Shown piece after piece: positions 8,281 through 18,541 of a stretch of 64,000 bases of DNA (its first letter is position 1; each line of letters starts with the position of its first letter). This DNA is from Halomonas sp. A11-A. Lineage in GTDB: Bacteria; Pseudomonadota; Gammaproteobacteria; Pseudomonadales; Halomonadaceae. The notes beneath the pieces were generated by a model that made no database searches, was not told where the DNA came from, and was given only the letters and a program-made list of their open reading frames with translations. The position numbers and the translations under genes are program-made. Location of the stretch: NCBI RefSeq assembly GCF_003182195.1, contig NZ_QGTM01000018.1:1-64000 (forward strand), written 5' to 3'.

Positions 8281-8797
8281 CGAGCGCCAGCTGGCGATCA
8301 TCACCGCGCAGCTGGGCCGCGCCCCGCGCGGCATCGAGGCCGTGGCGGCCACCGACAGCGAGGGCACCCCGCTGGTACTGCGCATGGCGCCGATCGTCGA
8401 CGGCAAGCCCTTTCCGACCCTCTACTGGCTCTGCTCCGAGCGGCTCAAGGTGGAGATCTCGCGCATCGAGGCCGTCGGCGTGATCAAGCAGCTGGAGACG
8501 CGCCTGCAGGAGGAGCCCGAGTTCCTCGCCGCCTACCACGCAAGCCATCGCGACTACGTGGCGGCCCGCTGGCGCCACATGAGCGAGGCACAAAAGGCTG
8601 ACGTCATCCGGCTGGGCTACGATGGCGTGCTCACCGAGCGCGGCATCGGCGGCATCGCCAACTGGGACCAGATACGCTGCCTGCACACCCAGTACGCCCA
8701 CCACCTGTGCGGTGACAACGTCATCGGCCAGTGGATGGACGCCGAGTACGGTGTGGCCGACTGCCTGCCCGGCGGATCCCGACCCCATTCCCCCTGA
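8252..8797 (+). CDS. DUF501 family protein
   Basis: The 181 residues follow the DUF501 pattern: QLGRAPRGIEAVAA, then TPLVLRMAP and PFPTLYWLCSERLKVEISRIEAVGVIKQL, then HASHRDYVAARW. The C-terminal part contains the Cys/His-bearing stretch RCLHTQYAHHLCGDN. The family is widespread and of unknown role. The gene begins inside the preceding one (29-base overlap). Confidence 0.85.
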   Translation: MVIRTDQTPDERQLAIITAQLGRAPRGIEAVAATDSEGTPLVLRMAPIVDGKPFPTLYWLCSERLKVEISRIEAVGVIKQLETRLQEEPEFLAAYHASHRDYVAARWRHMSEAQKADVIRLGYDGVLTERGIGGIANWDQIRCLHTQYAHHLCGDNVIGQWMDAEYGVADCLPGGSRPHSP

Positions 8798-8838
8798 CCC
8801 TCAACGCCTCACTCTCGACACCCCACAAGGAGCCCCCG

Positions 8839-8961
8839 ATGTACCTCGATACCCATGTCGTTGCCAGCCTCGCCCTGATCGCCAGCATGTTCGTGATCAC
8901 CGGCGTCGGCCTCAAGCTGCTGCGCCAGGCCATGAAGCGTGACGCCGAGGGCACGCGCTGA
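8839..8961 (+). CDS. Small single-pass membrane protein, 40 residues
   Basis: MYLDTHVVASLALIASMFVI opens a single hydrophobic segment, followed by a basic cytoplasmic tail (LRQAMKRDAEGTR). The ATG at 8839 follows ACAAGGAGC. It is 41 bases downstream of the DUF501 gene and is followed by a clear terminator hairpin at 8985-9009, so it probably ends that operon. Function unknown. Confidence 0.6.
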   Translation: MYLDTHVVASLALIASMFVITGVGLKLLRQAMKRDAEGTR

Positions 8962-8984
8962 GCCGCCGGCAAGCGACATCCCGC

Positions 8985-9009
8985 GAAGGGCGCCACCTCG
9001 GCGCCCTTC
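8985..9009 (+). terminator. Terminator hairpin after the small membrane protein gene
   Basis: Perfect 10-base stem GAAGGGCGCC / GGCGCCCTTC around ACCTC, followed by a modest T-rich stretch (GTCGTTTCC). Confidence 0.65.
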
Positions 9010-9133
9010 GTCGTTTCCGTGGGAGGGAAAGGGCTTGCGGCGTCAGGCCCTCGGCGCCAGCATATGGCCCTGTGACGAGGTGACAGCGCCCCGGCCAACA
9101 AGCGGCCAGCGCGCCTCTGCCAAGGAGAAGAGC

Positions 9134-9688
9134 ATGCCAAGATTCTGTGTCTACCTGGGGTCAAGGGACGGTCACGACCCCCAGTTCCTCGAGACCGCCC
9201 GCGAGCTGGGCCGCGAGCTGGCCCGGCGCGGCCATGTGCTGGTCTACGGCGGCGCCCGCATCGGCCTGATGGGCGCCCTGGCGGATGCCGCCATGGCCGA
9301 GGGAGGCGAGGTGATCGGCGTGATGCCCGATCACCTGGTGGAGCGTGAGCAGGCCCACCACGGCCTTACCGAGCTGATCCGGGTGCGCAACATGCACGAG
9401 CGCAAGGCCAGCATGGCCGCCCACGCCGATGCCTTCATCGTGCTGCCGGGCGGCATCGGCACCCTGGAGGAGTTCTTCGAGGCCTGGACCTGGCACTACC
9501 TGGGGCTCCACGACAAGCCCATCGGCGTGCTCGACAGCGCCGGCTTCTACACGCCGCTGCTGGCCTTCCTCGACAGCACCGTGGAGCACGGTTTCCTCAA
9601 CGCCCGTACCCGGGCCGAGCTGTTCGACGCCGCCGAGCCGGGCGAGCTGCTGGATATCCTCGAGGCGCGGCTTGCCGAGCCGGCCTGA
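9134..9688 (+). CDS. LOG family protein (TIGR00730), cytokinin-type phosphoribohydrolase fold
   Basis: Rossmann-fold protein of 184 residues. Key motifs are VYGGARIGLMGALADAA in the N-terminal half and the family signature LPGGIGTLEEFFE in the middle. Members are related to plant LOG enzymes and often mislabelled lysine decarboxylases. Activity on nucleoside 5'-monophosphates is known for some. AAGGAGAAGAGC precedes the ATG at 9134. The gene stands alone, with the next gene on the opposite strand. Confidence 0.92.
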   Translation: MPRFCVYLGSRDGHDPQFLETARELGRELARRGHVLVYGGARIGLMGALADAAMAEGGEVIGVMPDHLVEREQAHHGLTELIRVRNMHERKASMAAHADAFIVLPGGIGTLEEFFEAWTWHYLGLHDKPIGVLDSAGFYTPLLAFLDSTVEHGFLNARTRAELFDAAEPGELLDILEARLAEPA

Positions 9689-9705
9689 CACCGCGGGTCC
9701 GTGCG

Positions 9706-10206
9706 TCAGGCGGCGCCGGTCAGCTCGCGGGTGCGCTGGTAGGTAAGCTGCAGCAGGCGGGCGTCCTCGCCGGCGCGATGCCGGCGGATGCCCAGCTCCT
9801 CGATCAGCGCTTCCTTGGTCTGCTTCCAGAGCGCCAGCTGCCCCTCGCTGAGCAGCTTGCGCAGCGCCTCCAGCCGGAAGGCCGGCAGCATGCCGGCATG
9901 GTGGAAGAGCAGCGACAGCCAGGTGTTGTCATAGCCCCAGCTGTCGCTGTAGGCGATGCCAAGCCCGCCGAGCTCGTCGTTGAGCCAGCGCGCCACCTGA
10001 CGGACCGGGTATCCCTCGCGCTGCAGACGCGCGCGGCTGATGCCGTGCAGGAGCTCCGCCTTGGGGTCCCAGTGGGTCCACTCCGGCAGGGGAAGGATCA
10101 GGAAGGCACAGCGGCTGCCATCGGGGCGAGCCAGGCCGACCTCGATAGGGTAGCTGCCGCGCCCGAACCCGGACGCCTCGATATCGAGCAGTGTCGGTAG
10201 CGTCAC
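9706..10206 (-). CDS. DEDDh-type 3'-5' exonuclease-like protein
   Basis: 166 residues starting MTLPTLLDIEASGFG, where the DxE pair of an exonuclease motif I is visible (residues 8-10). Motif III appears at the C-terminus as HRAGEDARLL, giving the DEDDh His and Asp. The mid-part NDELGGLGIAYSDSWGYDN can supply the motif II Asp. The size suits a minimal RNase T/DnaQ-fold nuclease. The substrate (DNA or RNA) is unknown. Confidence 0.75.
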   Translation of the reverse strand: MTLPTLLDIEASGFGRGSYPIEVGLARPDGSRCAFLILPLPEWTHWDPKAELLHGISRARLQREGYPVRQVARWLNDELGGLGIAYSDSWGYDNTWLSLLFHHAGMLPAFRLEALRKLLSEGQLALWKQTKEALIEELGIRRHRAGEDARLLQLTYQRTRELTGAA

Positions 10207-10281
10207 GGGAGCGCGGGTCCTCGAGGCCGAAGCTTGGGATGGAGAGGCCGGGGCGCGGTCACGCCCCGGCCGGGCGTCGGT

Positions 10282-10797
10282 CTAGTGTCGCGTCTCGGCT
10301 TCGCCGCTGTCCAGCGCCTCGGCGAGACCGGCGGCCTGGTCGGCCCGCTGCTGCCACTCGGCGGCGCGCTCGCGATCCACCGGCAGGCCAAGCTGGCCCT
10401 CGCCATAGGCGCGGGCCAGGCGGGCCGCGGCCAGGGGGTGGCCGGACTCGCCGGCGCGGGCATACCAGGTCACCGCACGATCATCGCGACGCGGGTAGAG
10501 AACGCAGCCGTGCTCGTAGATCTGGGCGGCCTGGTACTGGGCGCGAATGTCGCCGGCCTGGGCCGCCTCCATCACGTAGCGGGCCCCACGGGCCTTGTCC
10601 TGGGGCGTCAGGCCACGATGGAAGAGCATATGCCCATAGACGGAGAGCGCCGCCGGATGGCCGGCATCGGCGCAGCGCTGGAAGAGGTGCATGGTCAGCC
10701 GCTGAGTACGCGGAGAGCGGGGCAGCCAGCGGGTATGGAACAGCTGCTCCGCCAGGCGGTATTCGAGCCGGGTGAACAGTGATGATGCCTGTGTCAT
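10282..10797 (-). CDS. Sel1-like repeat protein
   Basis: Helical-repeat protein of about 171 residues. Sel1-type units are visible as LFQRCADAGHPAALSVYGHML, then YVMEAAQAGDIRAQYQAAQIY and YARAGESGHPLAAARLARAYGEG. Such repeats form protein-protein interaction scaffolds. The ATG at 10797 (MTQASSLF) is preferred over an in-frame GTG at 10836, which would add an Arg-rich leader. No signal peptide. Partner unknown. Confidence 0.78.
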   Translation of the reverse strand: MTQASSLFTRLEYRLAEQLFHTRWLPRSPRTQRLTMHLFQRCADAGHPAALSVYGHMLFHRGLTPQDKARGARYVMEAAQAGDIRAQYQAAQIYEHGCVLYPRRDDRAVTWYARAGESGHPLAAARLARAYGEGQLGLPVDRERAAEWQQRADQAAGLAEALDSGEAETRH

Positions 10798-10881
10798 GGC
10801 CAGTAACCGGGTCCTGTTGACGCAACGTGGAGACACCCGGCACCACCCTGTGCACGGCGTCTGTCATCTGCGAAAGCAAAA

Positions 10882-10901
10882 CGCCCCGGAATCCAGGGGC
10901 G
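10882..10901 (-). terminator. Terminator-like hairpin with minus-strand T run
   Basis: CGCCCC / GGGGCG arms around 8 bases. On the minus strand they are followed by TTTT. It lies upstream of the Sel1 gene, so no annotated minus-strand gene ends here. Confidence 0.35.
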
Positions 10902-11053
10902 CGCAAGCGGCGGCCAGCATACGCCCGCCCCGCCCGGGACTCAACCCCGGGGGGATTTGCCGCCCCCGCCGGGCTCCCCTACCATGCCTTTACTCCACGC
11001 ATTTACCCCATGCCCCAACCCTTCGCAGCCCCTGGCAATTGAGGATAGAGAGA

Positions 11054-12085
11054 ATGCAGACGCGACCGCTGGGCACCACCGGCATCGAAGTCAGCCGCCT
11101 GTGCCTTGGCACCATGACCTTCGGCGAGCAGAACAGCGAGGCCGAGGCCCATGAGCAGCTCGACCGCGCCGTGGCCTTCGGCGTCAACTTCATCGACACC
11201 GCCGAGATGTACCCGGTGCCGCCGAAGGCAGAGACCCAGGGCCGCACCGAGGCCTATATCGGCAGCTGGCTGAAGCAGCGCGGCAGCCGCGACGACGTGA
11301 TCATCGCCACCAAGGCCACCGGCCCCGGCCTCGATCACATCCGCGGCGGCCCGCGGCTGACCCGCGACCAGCTGCACCAGGCCATCGACGCGAGCCTCGC
11401 GCGCCTGCAGACCGACTACGTCGACCTCTACCAGTTGCACTGGCCCGACCGGAAGACCAACTACTTCGGCCGCCTCGGCTACGAGCATGATGAGGAGGAG
11501 GAGGCCACACCCCTCGAGGAGACCCTCGGCGCCCTCAAGGAGCTGGTGGATGCCGGCAAGGTGCGCGCCATCGGGCTCTCCAACGAGACCCCCTGGGGGG
11601 TGATGCGTGCCCTCCACCTGGCCGAGACCCTGGGCCTGCCGCGGGTCGCCTCGGTGCAGAATCCCTACAACCTGCTCAACCGCACCTTCGAGGTGGGCCT
11701 GGCCGAGATCGCCCACCGCGAGCAGGTGGGCCTGCTGGCCTACTCGCCGCTGGCCTTCGGGGTGCTCTCCGGCAAGTACCTGGACGGCGCCCGCCCCGAG
11801 GGGGCGCGGCTGACACTCTTCGAGCGCTTCCAGCGCTACACCAACCCCCAGGCCGAGGCGGCCACCGCCGAGTATGTGCGGATCGCCCAGGACGCCGGCC
11901 TGGACCCGGCCCAGATGGCGCTGGCCTTCGTCAACTCGCGCTCCTTCCTGACCAGCAACATCATCGGCGCCACCACCATGGAGCAGCTCGAGCGCAATCT
12001 CGAGAGCGACTTCCTCAAGCTCGACAGCGAGGTGCTCGAGGCCATCGAGGCGGTGCACCGGCGCCAGCCCAACCCGGCGCCCTGA
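11054..12085 (+). CDS. tas: NADP(H)-dependent aldo-keto reductase, Tas type
   Basis: TIM-barrel reductase of 343 residues. The N-terminus [24 protein letters not shown], the catalytic Asp-Tyr region [13 protein letters not shown], and [11 protein letters not shown] are typical of the Tas/YajO branch. The later NPYNLLNR and the C-terminal cofactor loop ITGATTME-like region ([14 protein letters not shown]) also fit. It reduces aldehydes or ketones with NADPH, but the physiological substrate is unknown. The ATG at 11054 follows GAGGATAGAG. Confidence 0.92.
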   Translation: MQTRPLGTTGIEVSRLCLGTMTFGEQNSEAEAHEQLDRAVAFGVNFIDTAEMYPVPPKAETQGRTEAYIGSWLKQRGSRDDVIIATKATGPGLDHIRGGPRLTRDQLHQAIDASLARLQTDYVDLYQLHWPDRKTNYFGRLGYEHDEEEEATPLEETLGALKELVDAGKVRAIGLSNETPWGVMRALHLAETLGLPRVASVQNPYNLLNRTFEVGLAEIAHREQVGLLAYSPLAFGVLSGKYLDGARPEGARLTLFERFQRYTNPQAEAATAEYVRIAQDAGLDPAQMALAFVNSRSFLTSNIIGATTMEQLERNLESDFLKLDSEVLEAIEAVHRRQPNPAP

Positions 12086-12097
12086 AGCCGGGCCGGC

Positions 12098-12149
12098 GGG
12101 CGCCGCGCTCGAGGGCTATCACCGCGATAGCCCAACCGCCGCGGCGCCC
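12098..12149 (+). terminator. Nested double hairpin between tas and yaaA
   Basis: Outer arms GGGCGCCGC (12098-12106) and GCGGCGCCC (12141-12149) enclose an inner hairpin GGGCTATC / GATAGCCC (12113-12133). It is a strong structure directly after tas and directly before the yaaA promoter. There is no long T run. Confidence 0.55.
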
Positions 12150-12150
12150 T

Positions 12151-12159
12151 TGGTATACT
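12151..12159 (+). promoter_or_regulatory. Extended -10 promoter candidate for yaaA
   Basis: TGG-TATACT matches an extended -10 element (TGn-TATAAT type). The predicted start of transcription lies near 12166, 26 bases before the yaaA ATG. No -35 element is evident. Confidence 0.4.
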
Positions 12160-12191
12160 CGGAGCACTTCCACCGGATCAGGAGCGCCCCC

Positions 12192-12971
12192 ATGCTGAGC
12201 GTGATCTCGCCCGCCAAGACGCTGGACTTCGAGACCCCGGCCACCACCGCCATGCACACCCAGCCGGACTACCTCGACCGCAGTCGCGAGCTGATCGAGA
12301 TCCTGAGCGACTACTCCCCCCAGCGGCTCTCCGAGCTGATGGGCATCAGCGACAAGCTGGCCGCCCTCAACGCCGCTCGCTTCGCCGATTGGCGCCCCCC
12401 CTTCACCCCGGAGAACGCCAAGCCGGCCGCCCAGGCCTTCCAGGGCGACGTCTACCTGGGGCTCGCGGCGGACACCTTCAGCGACGACGACAACGCCTTC
12501 GCCCAGGCGCACCTGCGCATCCTCTCCGGGCTCTACGGCCTGCTGCGCCCCCTGGATCTTATCCAGCCCTACCGCCTGGAGATGGGCACCCGGCTGGCGA
12601 ACCCGGCGGGCAAGGATCTCTACGCCTTCTGGAAGGGCACCCTCACCGAGGCCCTCGACCGGGCCGTGGCCGAGAGCGGCAGCCCGGTGCTGGTCAACCT
12701 GGCCTCCAACGAGTACTTCAAGGCCATCGACGCCAGGGCTCTCAAGGCGCGGGTGATCACCCCGGTCTTCAAGGACGAGAAGAACGGCAAGCTGAAGATC
12801 ATCAGCTTCTACGCCAAGAAGGCGCGCGGCCTGATGGCGGCCTGGATGATCCGCGAGCGGCTGGACGACCCGGAGGGGCTCAAGGGCTTCAACGTCGCCG
12901 GCTACGCCTACAACGCGGCCATGAGCGAGGGCGACACCCTGGTCTTCACCCGCCCCGAGGGCGCCGCCTGA
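12192..12971 (+). CDS. yaaA: Peroxide stress protein YaaA (UPF0246)
   Basis: The 259 residues match YaaA end to end: [16 protein letters not shown], the central [13 protein letters not shown], the [22 protein letters not shown] block, [11 protein letters not shown], and the C-terminal FNVAGYAYN. In E. coli this DNA-binding protein limits free iron and DNA damage during hydrogen peroxide stress. ATCAGGAGCG precedes the ATG. It converges on the hydrolase gene with a gap of nine bases. Confidence 0.94.
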   Translation: MLSVISPAKTLDFETPATTAMHTQPDYLDRSRELIEILSDYSPQRLSELMGISDKLAALNAARFADWRPPFTPENAKPAAQAFQGDVYLGLAADTFSDDDNAFAQAHLRILSGLYGLLRPLDLIQPYRLEMGTRLANPAGKDLYAFWKGTLTEALDRAVAESGSPVLVNLASNEYFKAIDARALKARVITPVFKDEKNGKLKIISFYAKKARGLMAAWMIRERLDDPEGLKGFNVAGYAYNAAMSEGDTLVFTRPEGAA

Positions 12972-12980
12972 CGCTGCCTG

Positions 12981-13556
12981 CTAGGCAAACACCAGCGGCC
13001 GCGCTGAGCGGCCCTTGAGGAAGCGGCGATGGGCCTGCTTGAAGCGCTCGTCGTCGCAGCGATGCAGCCACTCGTAGGCCACCATGTCGGCGCTGACCGG
13101 CACCGCCCCCGCCTGCATCATGCGCTCCCGGGCCAGGCGCGCCTCCGCGGCGCGGCGGCTGGCGCAGGCCTCGGTGAGCCAGTAGACCTCATGGCCCGCG
13201 GCCAGCAGGCCCAGCCCCGTCTGCATCACGCAGATATGCGCCTCGGTGCCGCACAGCACCACCTGGCGTCGCCCGCTCTCGGCCAGGGCGGCGCTGAACT
13301 CGGGGTTGGCGCAGGCGTCGAAGGTGAGCTTCTGCCACAGCCGGTGGCCAGGCAGCGCCTCCAGCAGCCGCGGCTCGCTGCCGCCGAGCCCTTCCGGGTA
13401 CTGCTCGGTCACCCACACCGGCACCTCGAGGCTCTCGGCCAGGCCGCCCAGCCAGGCCGCCTCGGTGACCGCCTGGTCGCCGTGCTCGATCAGCGGCAAC
13501 AGCCCGGCCTGCAGGTCAACGATCAACAGCAGGCTCTCCTCTCGTGACAGATGCAT
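12981..13556 (-). CDS. Isochorismatase-like cysteine hydrolase (YcaC-like)
   Basis: 191-residue protein of the isochorismatase-like superfamily. The catalytic triad can be placed: Asp in LLLIVDLQ near the N-terminus, Lys in LWQKLTFDAC, and Cys in LCGTEAHICVMQT, which also contains the cis-peptide region. These enzymes hydrolyse amides or nitrile-like substrates, and many have no known substrate. ATG 13556 follows AAGGAG at good spacing, so upstream in-frame codons are not used. Confidence 0.88.
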   Translation of the reverse strand: MHLSREESLLLIVDLQAGLLPLIEHGDQAVTEAAWLGGLAESLEVPVWVTEQYPEGLGGSEPRLLEALPGHRLWQKLTFDACANPEFSAALAESGRRQVVLCGTEAHICVMQTGLGLLAAGHEVYWLTEACASRRAAEARLARERMMQAGAVPVSADMVAYEWLHRCDDERFKQAHRRFLKGRSARPLVFA

Positions 13557-13672
13557 GCTGGGGTCTCCTTGTGCTTGTTGTCGGTTTTTATGGTGCCCCC
13601 CAGCATAGCCGGTAGAATGAATCGACTCGACCTTCCCACCCCCTACCCAGACCAAGATCGGAGGCACCCCTG

Positions 13673-14503
13673 ATGCGACATCTGCTTGTCATGCTGGTCG
13701 TCGGACTCTTCACCCTCGGCCCGGCCCTGGACTACGCCGAGGCCCGCCGCCTGGGCGGCGGCGGCAACGTCGGCAGCTTCTCCCGCTCCGCGGACCGCCC
13801 CGCCGCCGCGCCCAACCAGGCCGCTCCCGCCCGCCAGGGCCAGCAGGGCGCCGCCGCCGGCTCGCGCATGCCCGGCATGCTGGGCGGCCTGCTCGCCGGT
13901 GGCCTGCTCGCCGCGCTCTTCTTCGGCGGCGCCTTCGATGAGCTGCGCATGATGGATATCCTGCTGATCGCCGGCCTGGCCTTCGCCGCAATCTGGTTCC
14001 TGCGCCGCCGTGCCGCCATGGCCGGCGCGGGTGCCGGCAGCGCGGCGCCCCAGGCACGCACCGAGCACACCGCCTCCCCCGGCGACCAGGCCTTCCAGGC
14101 CAGCGCGCCGGCAGGCGGCGGCGCCGCCTTCGCCGGCGAGCCCGAGTGGTTCGACCGCGAACGCTTCCTGGGTGGCGCCAAGGAGCACTTCATGACCCTG
14201 CAGCGCGCCTGGGACAACAATGACTTCTCCGGCATCCAGGAGTACGTGACTCCGGAGCTCTACAACCTGCTGCGCGCCGAACGCGACCGGCATCCGGCCA
14301 ACAACCGCACCGAGGTGGTACGCCTGTTCGCCGAGCTGGGCATGGTGCAGGAGGTTGGCCAGCAGGCCGAGGCGACCGTGATCTTCCACGGCATCCTCGA
14401 CGAGAACGGCGAGCACAACGAGTTCAACGAGACCTGGCACCTGGTGCGCGACCTGCGCGACGGCGCCCCCTGGTACGTGCAGGGCATCGAGCAGAACGGC
14501 TGA
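13673..14503 (+). CDS. Tim44-like domain membrane protein
   Basis: The 276 residues begin with a signal or anchor segment (LLVMLVVGLFTLGPALDYAEA). A Gly/Ala/Pro-rich linker follows, then two hydrophobic segments around residues 65-105 (MLGGLLAGGLLAALFFGGAF, ILLIAGLAFAAIWFL). The C-terminal domain contains FLGGAKEHFMTLQRAWDNND and FNETWHLVRDLRDGAPWYVQGIEQ. This is the bacterial Tim44-like layout. Role unknown, probably at the inner membrane. A strong terminator follows at 14541-14568. Confidence 0.88.
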   Translation: MRHLLVMLVVGLFTLGPALDYAEARRLGGGGNVGSFSRSADRPAAAPNQAAPARQGQQGAAAGSRMPGMLGGLLAGGLLAALFFGGAFDELRMMDILLIAGLAFAAIWFLRRRAAMAGAGAGSAAPQARTEHTASPGDQAFQASAPAGGGAAFAGEPEWFDRERFLGGAKEHFMTLQRAWDNNDFSGIQEYVTPELYNLLRAERDRHPANNRTEVVRLFAELGMVQEVGQQAEATVIFHGILDENGEHNEFNETWHLVRDLRDGAPWYVQGIEQNG

Positions 14504-14540
14504 GCCACGCCGAATAGCCTGACGCTCTTCCATGACGCGC

Positions 14541-14568
14541 AAAGGCCGGACGATCTCGTCCGGCCTTT
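14541..14568. terminator. Bidirectional terminator between the Tim44-like gene and the lipoprotein gene
   Basis: AAAGGCCGGACGA pairs with TCGTCCGGCCTTT, giving up to 13 base pairs with a very short loop. A/T tracts flank both sides. It serves the converging genes 13673-14503 and 14594-14821. Confidence 0.75.
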
Positions 14569-14593
14569 CTGCGTCAGGACCCCGAATCGCTCG

Positions 14594-14821
14594 TCAGTTT
14601 CCCTCGGCGGTATCCTGGATCGCCTCGCCCATCTCCTCGGCGCTATCCTGGATCGCCTCGCCCATCTCCTCGACGCTCTCGCCGGCATCCTCCATGGCCT
14701 CGTCGAGCTCCTGGCCGGCCTCCTCGGCGGGGCCGGGCTCATCCTGGCAGCCCACCAGGCCCGCCGCCAGCATGCCCACCAGCAGTGCCAGACCAAGCTT
14801 CTTGAGCATCTCGTGTGTCAT
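14594..14821 (-). CDS. Small acidic lipoprotein with a duplicated segment
   Basis: 75 residues with a lipoprotein signal ending LAAGLVGC, then an acidic helical tail. The segment EEMGEAIQD-(S/T)-A occurs twice in tandem, and the DNA repeats exactly over 29 bases with a 33-base period (14611-14639 and 14644-14672). The ATG at 14821 follows TCAGGAGGAGA. The amphipathic Glu/Ala/Met pattern suggests a coiled or lipid-associated helix at the outer membrane. Function unknown. Confidence 0.75.
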   Translation of the reverse strand: MTHEMLKKLGLALLVGMLAAGLVGCQDEPGPAEEAGQELDEAMEDAGESVEEMGEAIQDSAEEMGEAIQDTAEGN

Positions 14822-14959
14822 GGGGTGTCTCCTCCTGAGTCATTTCCTTGAACGGCAGTCGCCAGGGCGACCACCCTCTCACCCTAGCCAACTCCCGGCG
14901 ACGTCACCACTACGCGATGCAACGCCGCGTAACCGGCGGCAACATACCGATCATGAAGG

Positions 14960-14992
14960 AAAAAAAGGGGCGCACCCCAAGGAGGTGCGCCC
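14960..14992 (-). terminator. Intrinsic terminator facing left in the fabY upstream region
   Basis: GGGCGCACC (14968-14976) pairs with GGTGCGCCC (14984-14992). On the minus strand the stem is followed by seven T (complement of 14960-14966). The signal is strong, yet no annotated minus-strand gene ends here. The stretch 14822-15185 holds no protein gene, only this hairpin and the two operator candidates. Confidence 0.65.
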
Positions 14993-15010
14993 ACGACCAC
15001 TCATATGACT

Positions 15011-15024
15011 CAAACAGCCGTTTC
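15011..15024. promoter_or_regulatory. PsrA-like operator candidate, copy 1 (fabY)
   Basis: CAAAC-AGCC-GTTTC fits the published Pseudomonas PsrA pattern (G/C)AAAC-N2-4-GTTT(G/C). A second copy lies 40 bases downstream. PsrA is a TetR-type repressor relieved by long-chain fatty acids. Confidence 0.5.
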
Positions 15025-15050
15025 ATCCTGACATGCCCGTCGCACAATTT

Positions 15051-15064
15051 CAAACAAATGTTTC
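15051..15064. promoter_or_regulatory. PsrA-like operator candidate, copy 2 (fabY)
   Basis: CAAAC-AAAT-GTTTC has the same arms and spacer length as the site at 15011-15024, with centres 40 bases apart (about four helical turns). It lies 122 bases before the chosen fabY start. Confidence 0.5.
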
Positions 15065-15185
15065 ACTGCCGCCCTCGCCTTTGCTCACGGAGGCCCCATG
15101 ACGCCGCCGTGAGGCGGGTGATATGATCCATGGCCAGATACCTACACCGACTCGAAGACATCAACAGCACAACGAGGAACCCGGC

Positions 15186-17578
<2,393 letters not shown>

Positions 17579-17660
17579 CCAACAGCATCGGGCTTTCCCT
17601 TCCGCCGCGCCTCTGCGCGGGCGGAACAAATCCCGTGCCGCCCGAACAGAACTTCCGTGA

Positions 17661-17918
<258 letters not shown>

Positions 17919-17953
17919 GCAGCGCGCCTCGTCTCGCTGCCCTCCTCGCAATG

Positions 17954-17985
17954 CAGAACGCCCCGCTATCGAGCGGGGCGTTCTG
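17954..17985. terminator. Terminator after the ferredoxin gene
   Basis: Perfect 14-base stem, CAGAACGCCCCGCT pairing with AGCGGGGCGTTCTG around ATCG. It serves the ferredoxin gene and probably also the converging gene at 18013. Confidence 0.8.
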
Positions 17986-18012
17986 CGTTTCGTGCCTGCC
18001 GGCCGGAGTGCC

Positions 18013-18327
18013 CTACATCTCGTCGGCGCGCCGGCTCACCGTGCACCCCAGGCAGCGGCGGAAGGTCGCCTCGGCCGGGGTCTTGATCAGCGTCTCGGCG
18101 GCGGTGTCCACCCCGCCCCCCAGGGCGGTGAAGGGCAGCGAGACCAGAAACACCGCGGTGCCGGCCACGGTGGCCACCGCCAGCAGCGGCCGGGCGATCA
18201 GCGCATCGGCCACCATGGCGCCGCCGCTGGGACGGGCCTCCATGCGCTGCTGCTGGGCCACCGCCGGCGAGCTGCCCAGCATCGCCACCAGCGCCAGTAC
18301 GAAGAAGAAAACGGTCCGCTTACCCAT
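18013..18327 (-). CDS. Secreted or membrane-anchored hypothetical protein
   Basis: 104 residues. MGKRTVFFFVLALVAMLGS then SPAVAQ is a clear signal peptide with an Ala-x-Ala site. The mature part has ARPLLAVATVAGTAVFLVSL then PFTALGGGVDTAAETL, and ends with two cysteines in RRCLGCTV. Similar proteins are often labelled multidrug transporter without evidence, which I do not accept. ATG 18327 follows GGGGAG. An upstream in-frame start would hide the signal peptide. Confidence 0.7.
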   Translation of the reverse strand: MGKRTVFFFVLALVAMLGSSPAVAQQQRMEARPSGGAMVADALIARPLLAVATVAGTAVFLVSLPFTALGGGVDTAAETLIKTPAEATFRRCLGCTVSRRADEM

Positions 18328-18443
18328 CAGTGTCACTCCCCTGCTCCCTGCCGTCTCGGCGGCGTCTGTCATGCTGGCCGGCACCAAGTTGCCATCATGC
18401 CGAGCATGGCGCTCATCATCATTAGCTTCTAGAATGCCTGAGG

Positions 18444-18470
18444 TTACATCCTTTCACAGGATCTTACATC
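18444..18470. promoter_or_regulatory. Tandem TTACATC repeat upstream of the outer-membrane protein gene
   Basis: TTACATC occurs at 18444-18450 and 18464-18470, exactly 20 bases apart. This phasing and TTACAT core resemble tandem response-regulator half-sites such as OmpR-type sites. It lies about 70 bases before the barrel protein start. Confidence 0.3.
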
Positions 18471-18541
18471 AGGGTAGACGGCTTTGCCCGCTTGCCCAAC
18501 CCCGCAGGCCCCGCCTGCCCCAGCATGCAATGGAGCGCATG

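Noticed and set aside
10921..10980. tRNA-like T-arm (CCGGG-GTTGAGT-CCCGG on the minus strand)
   Set aside because: The loop does not match TTCRANY and no acceptor, D or anticodon arms can be drawn around it.
14611..14672. Possible CRISPR-like repeats
   Set aside because: Only two copies with no variable spacer, inside a coding sequence; it is a tandem duplication.
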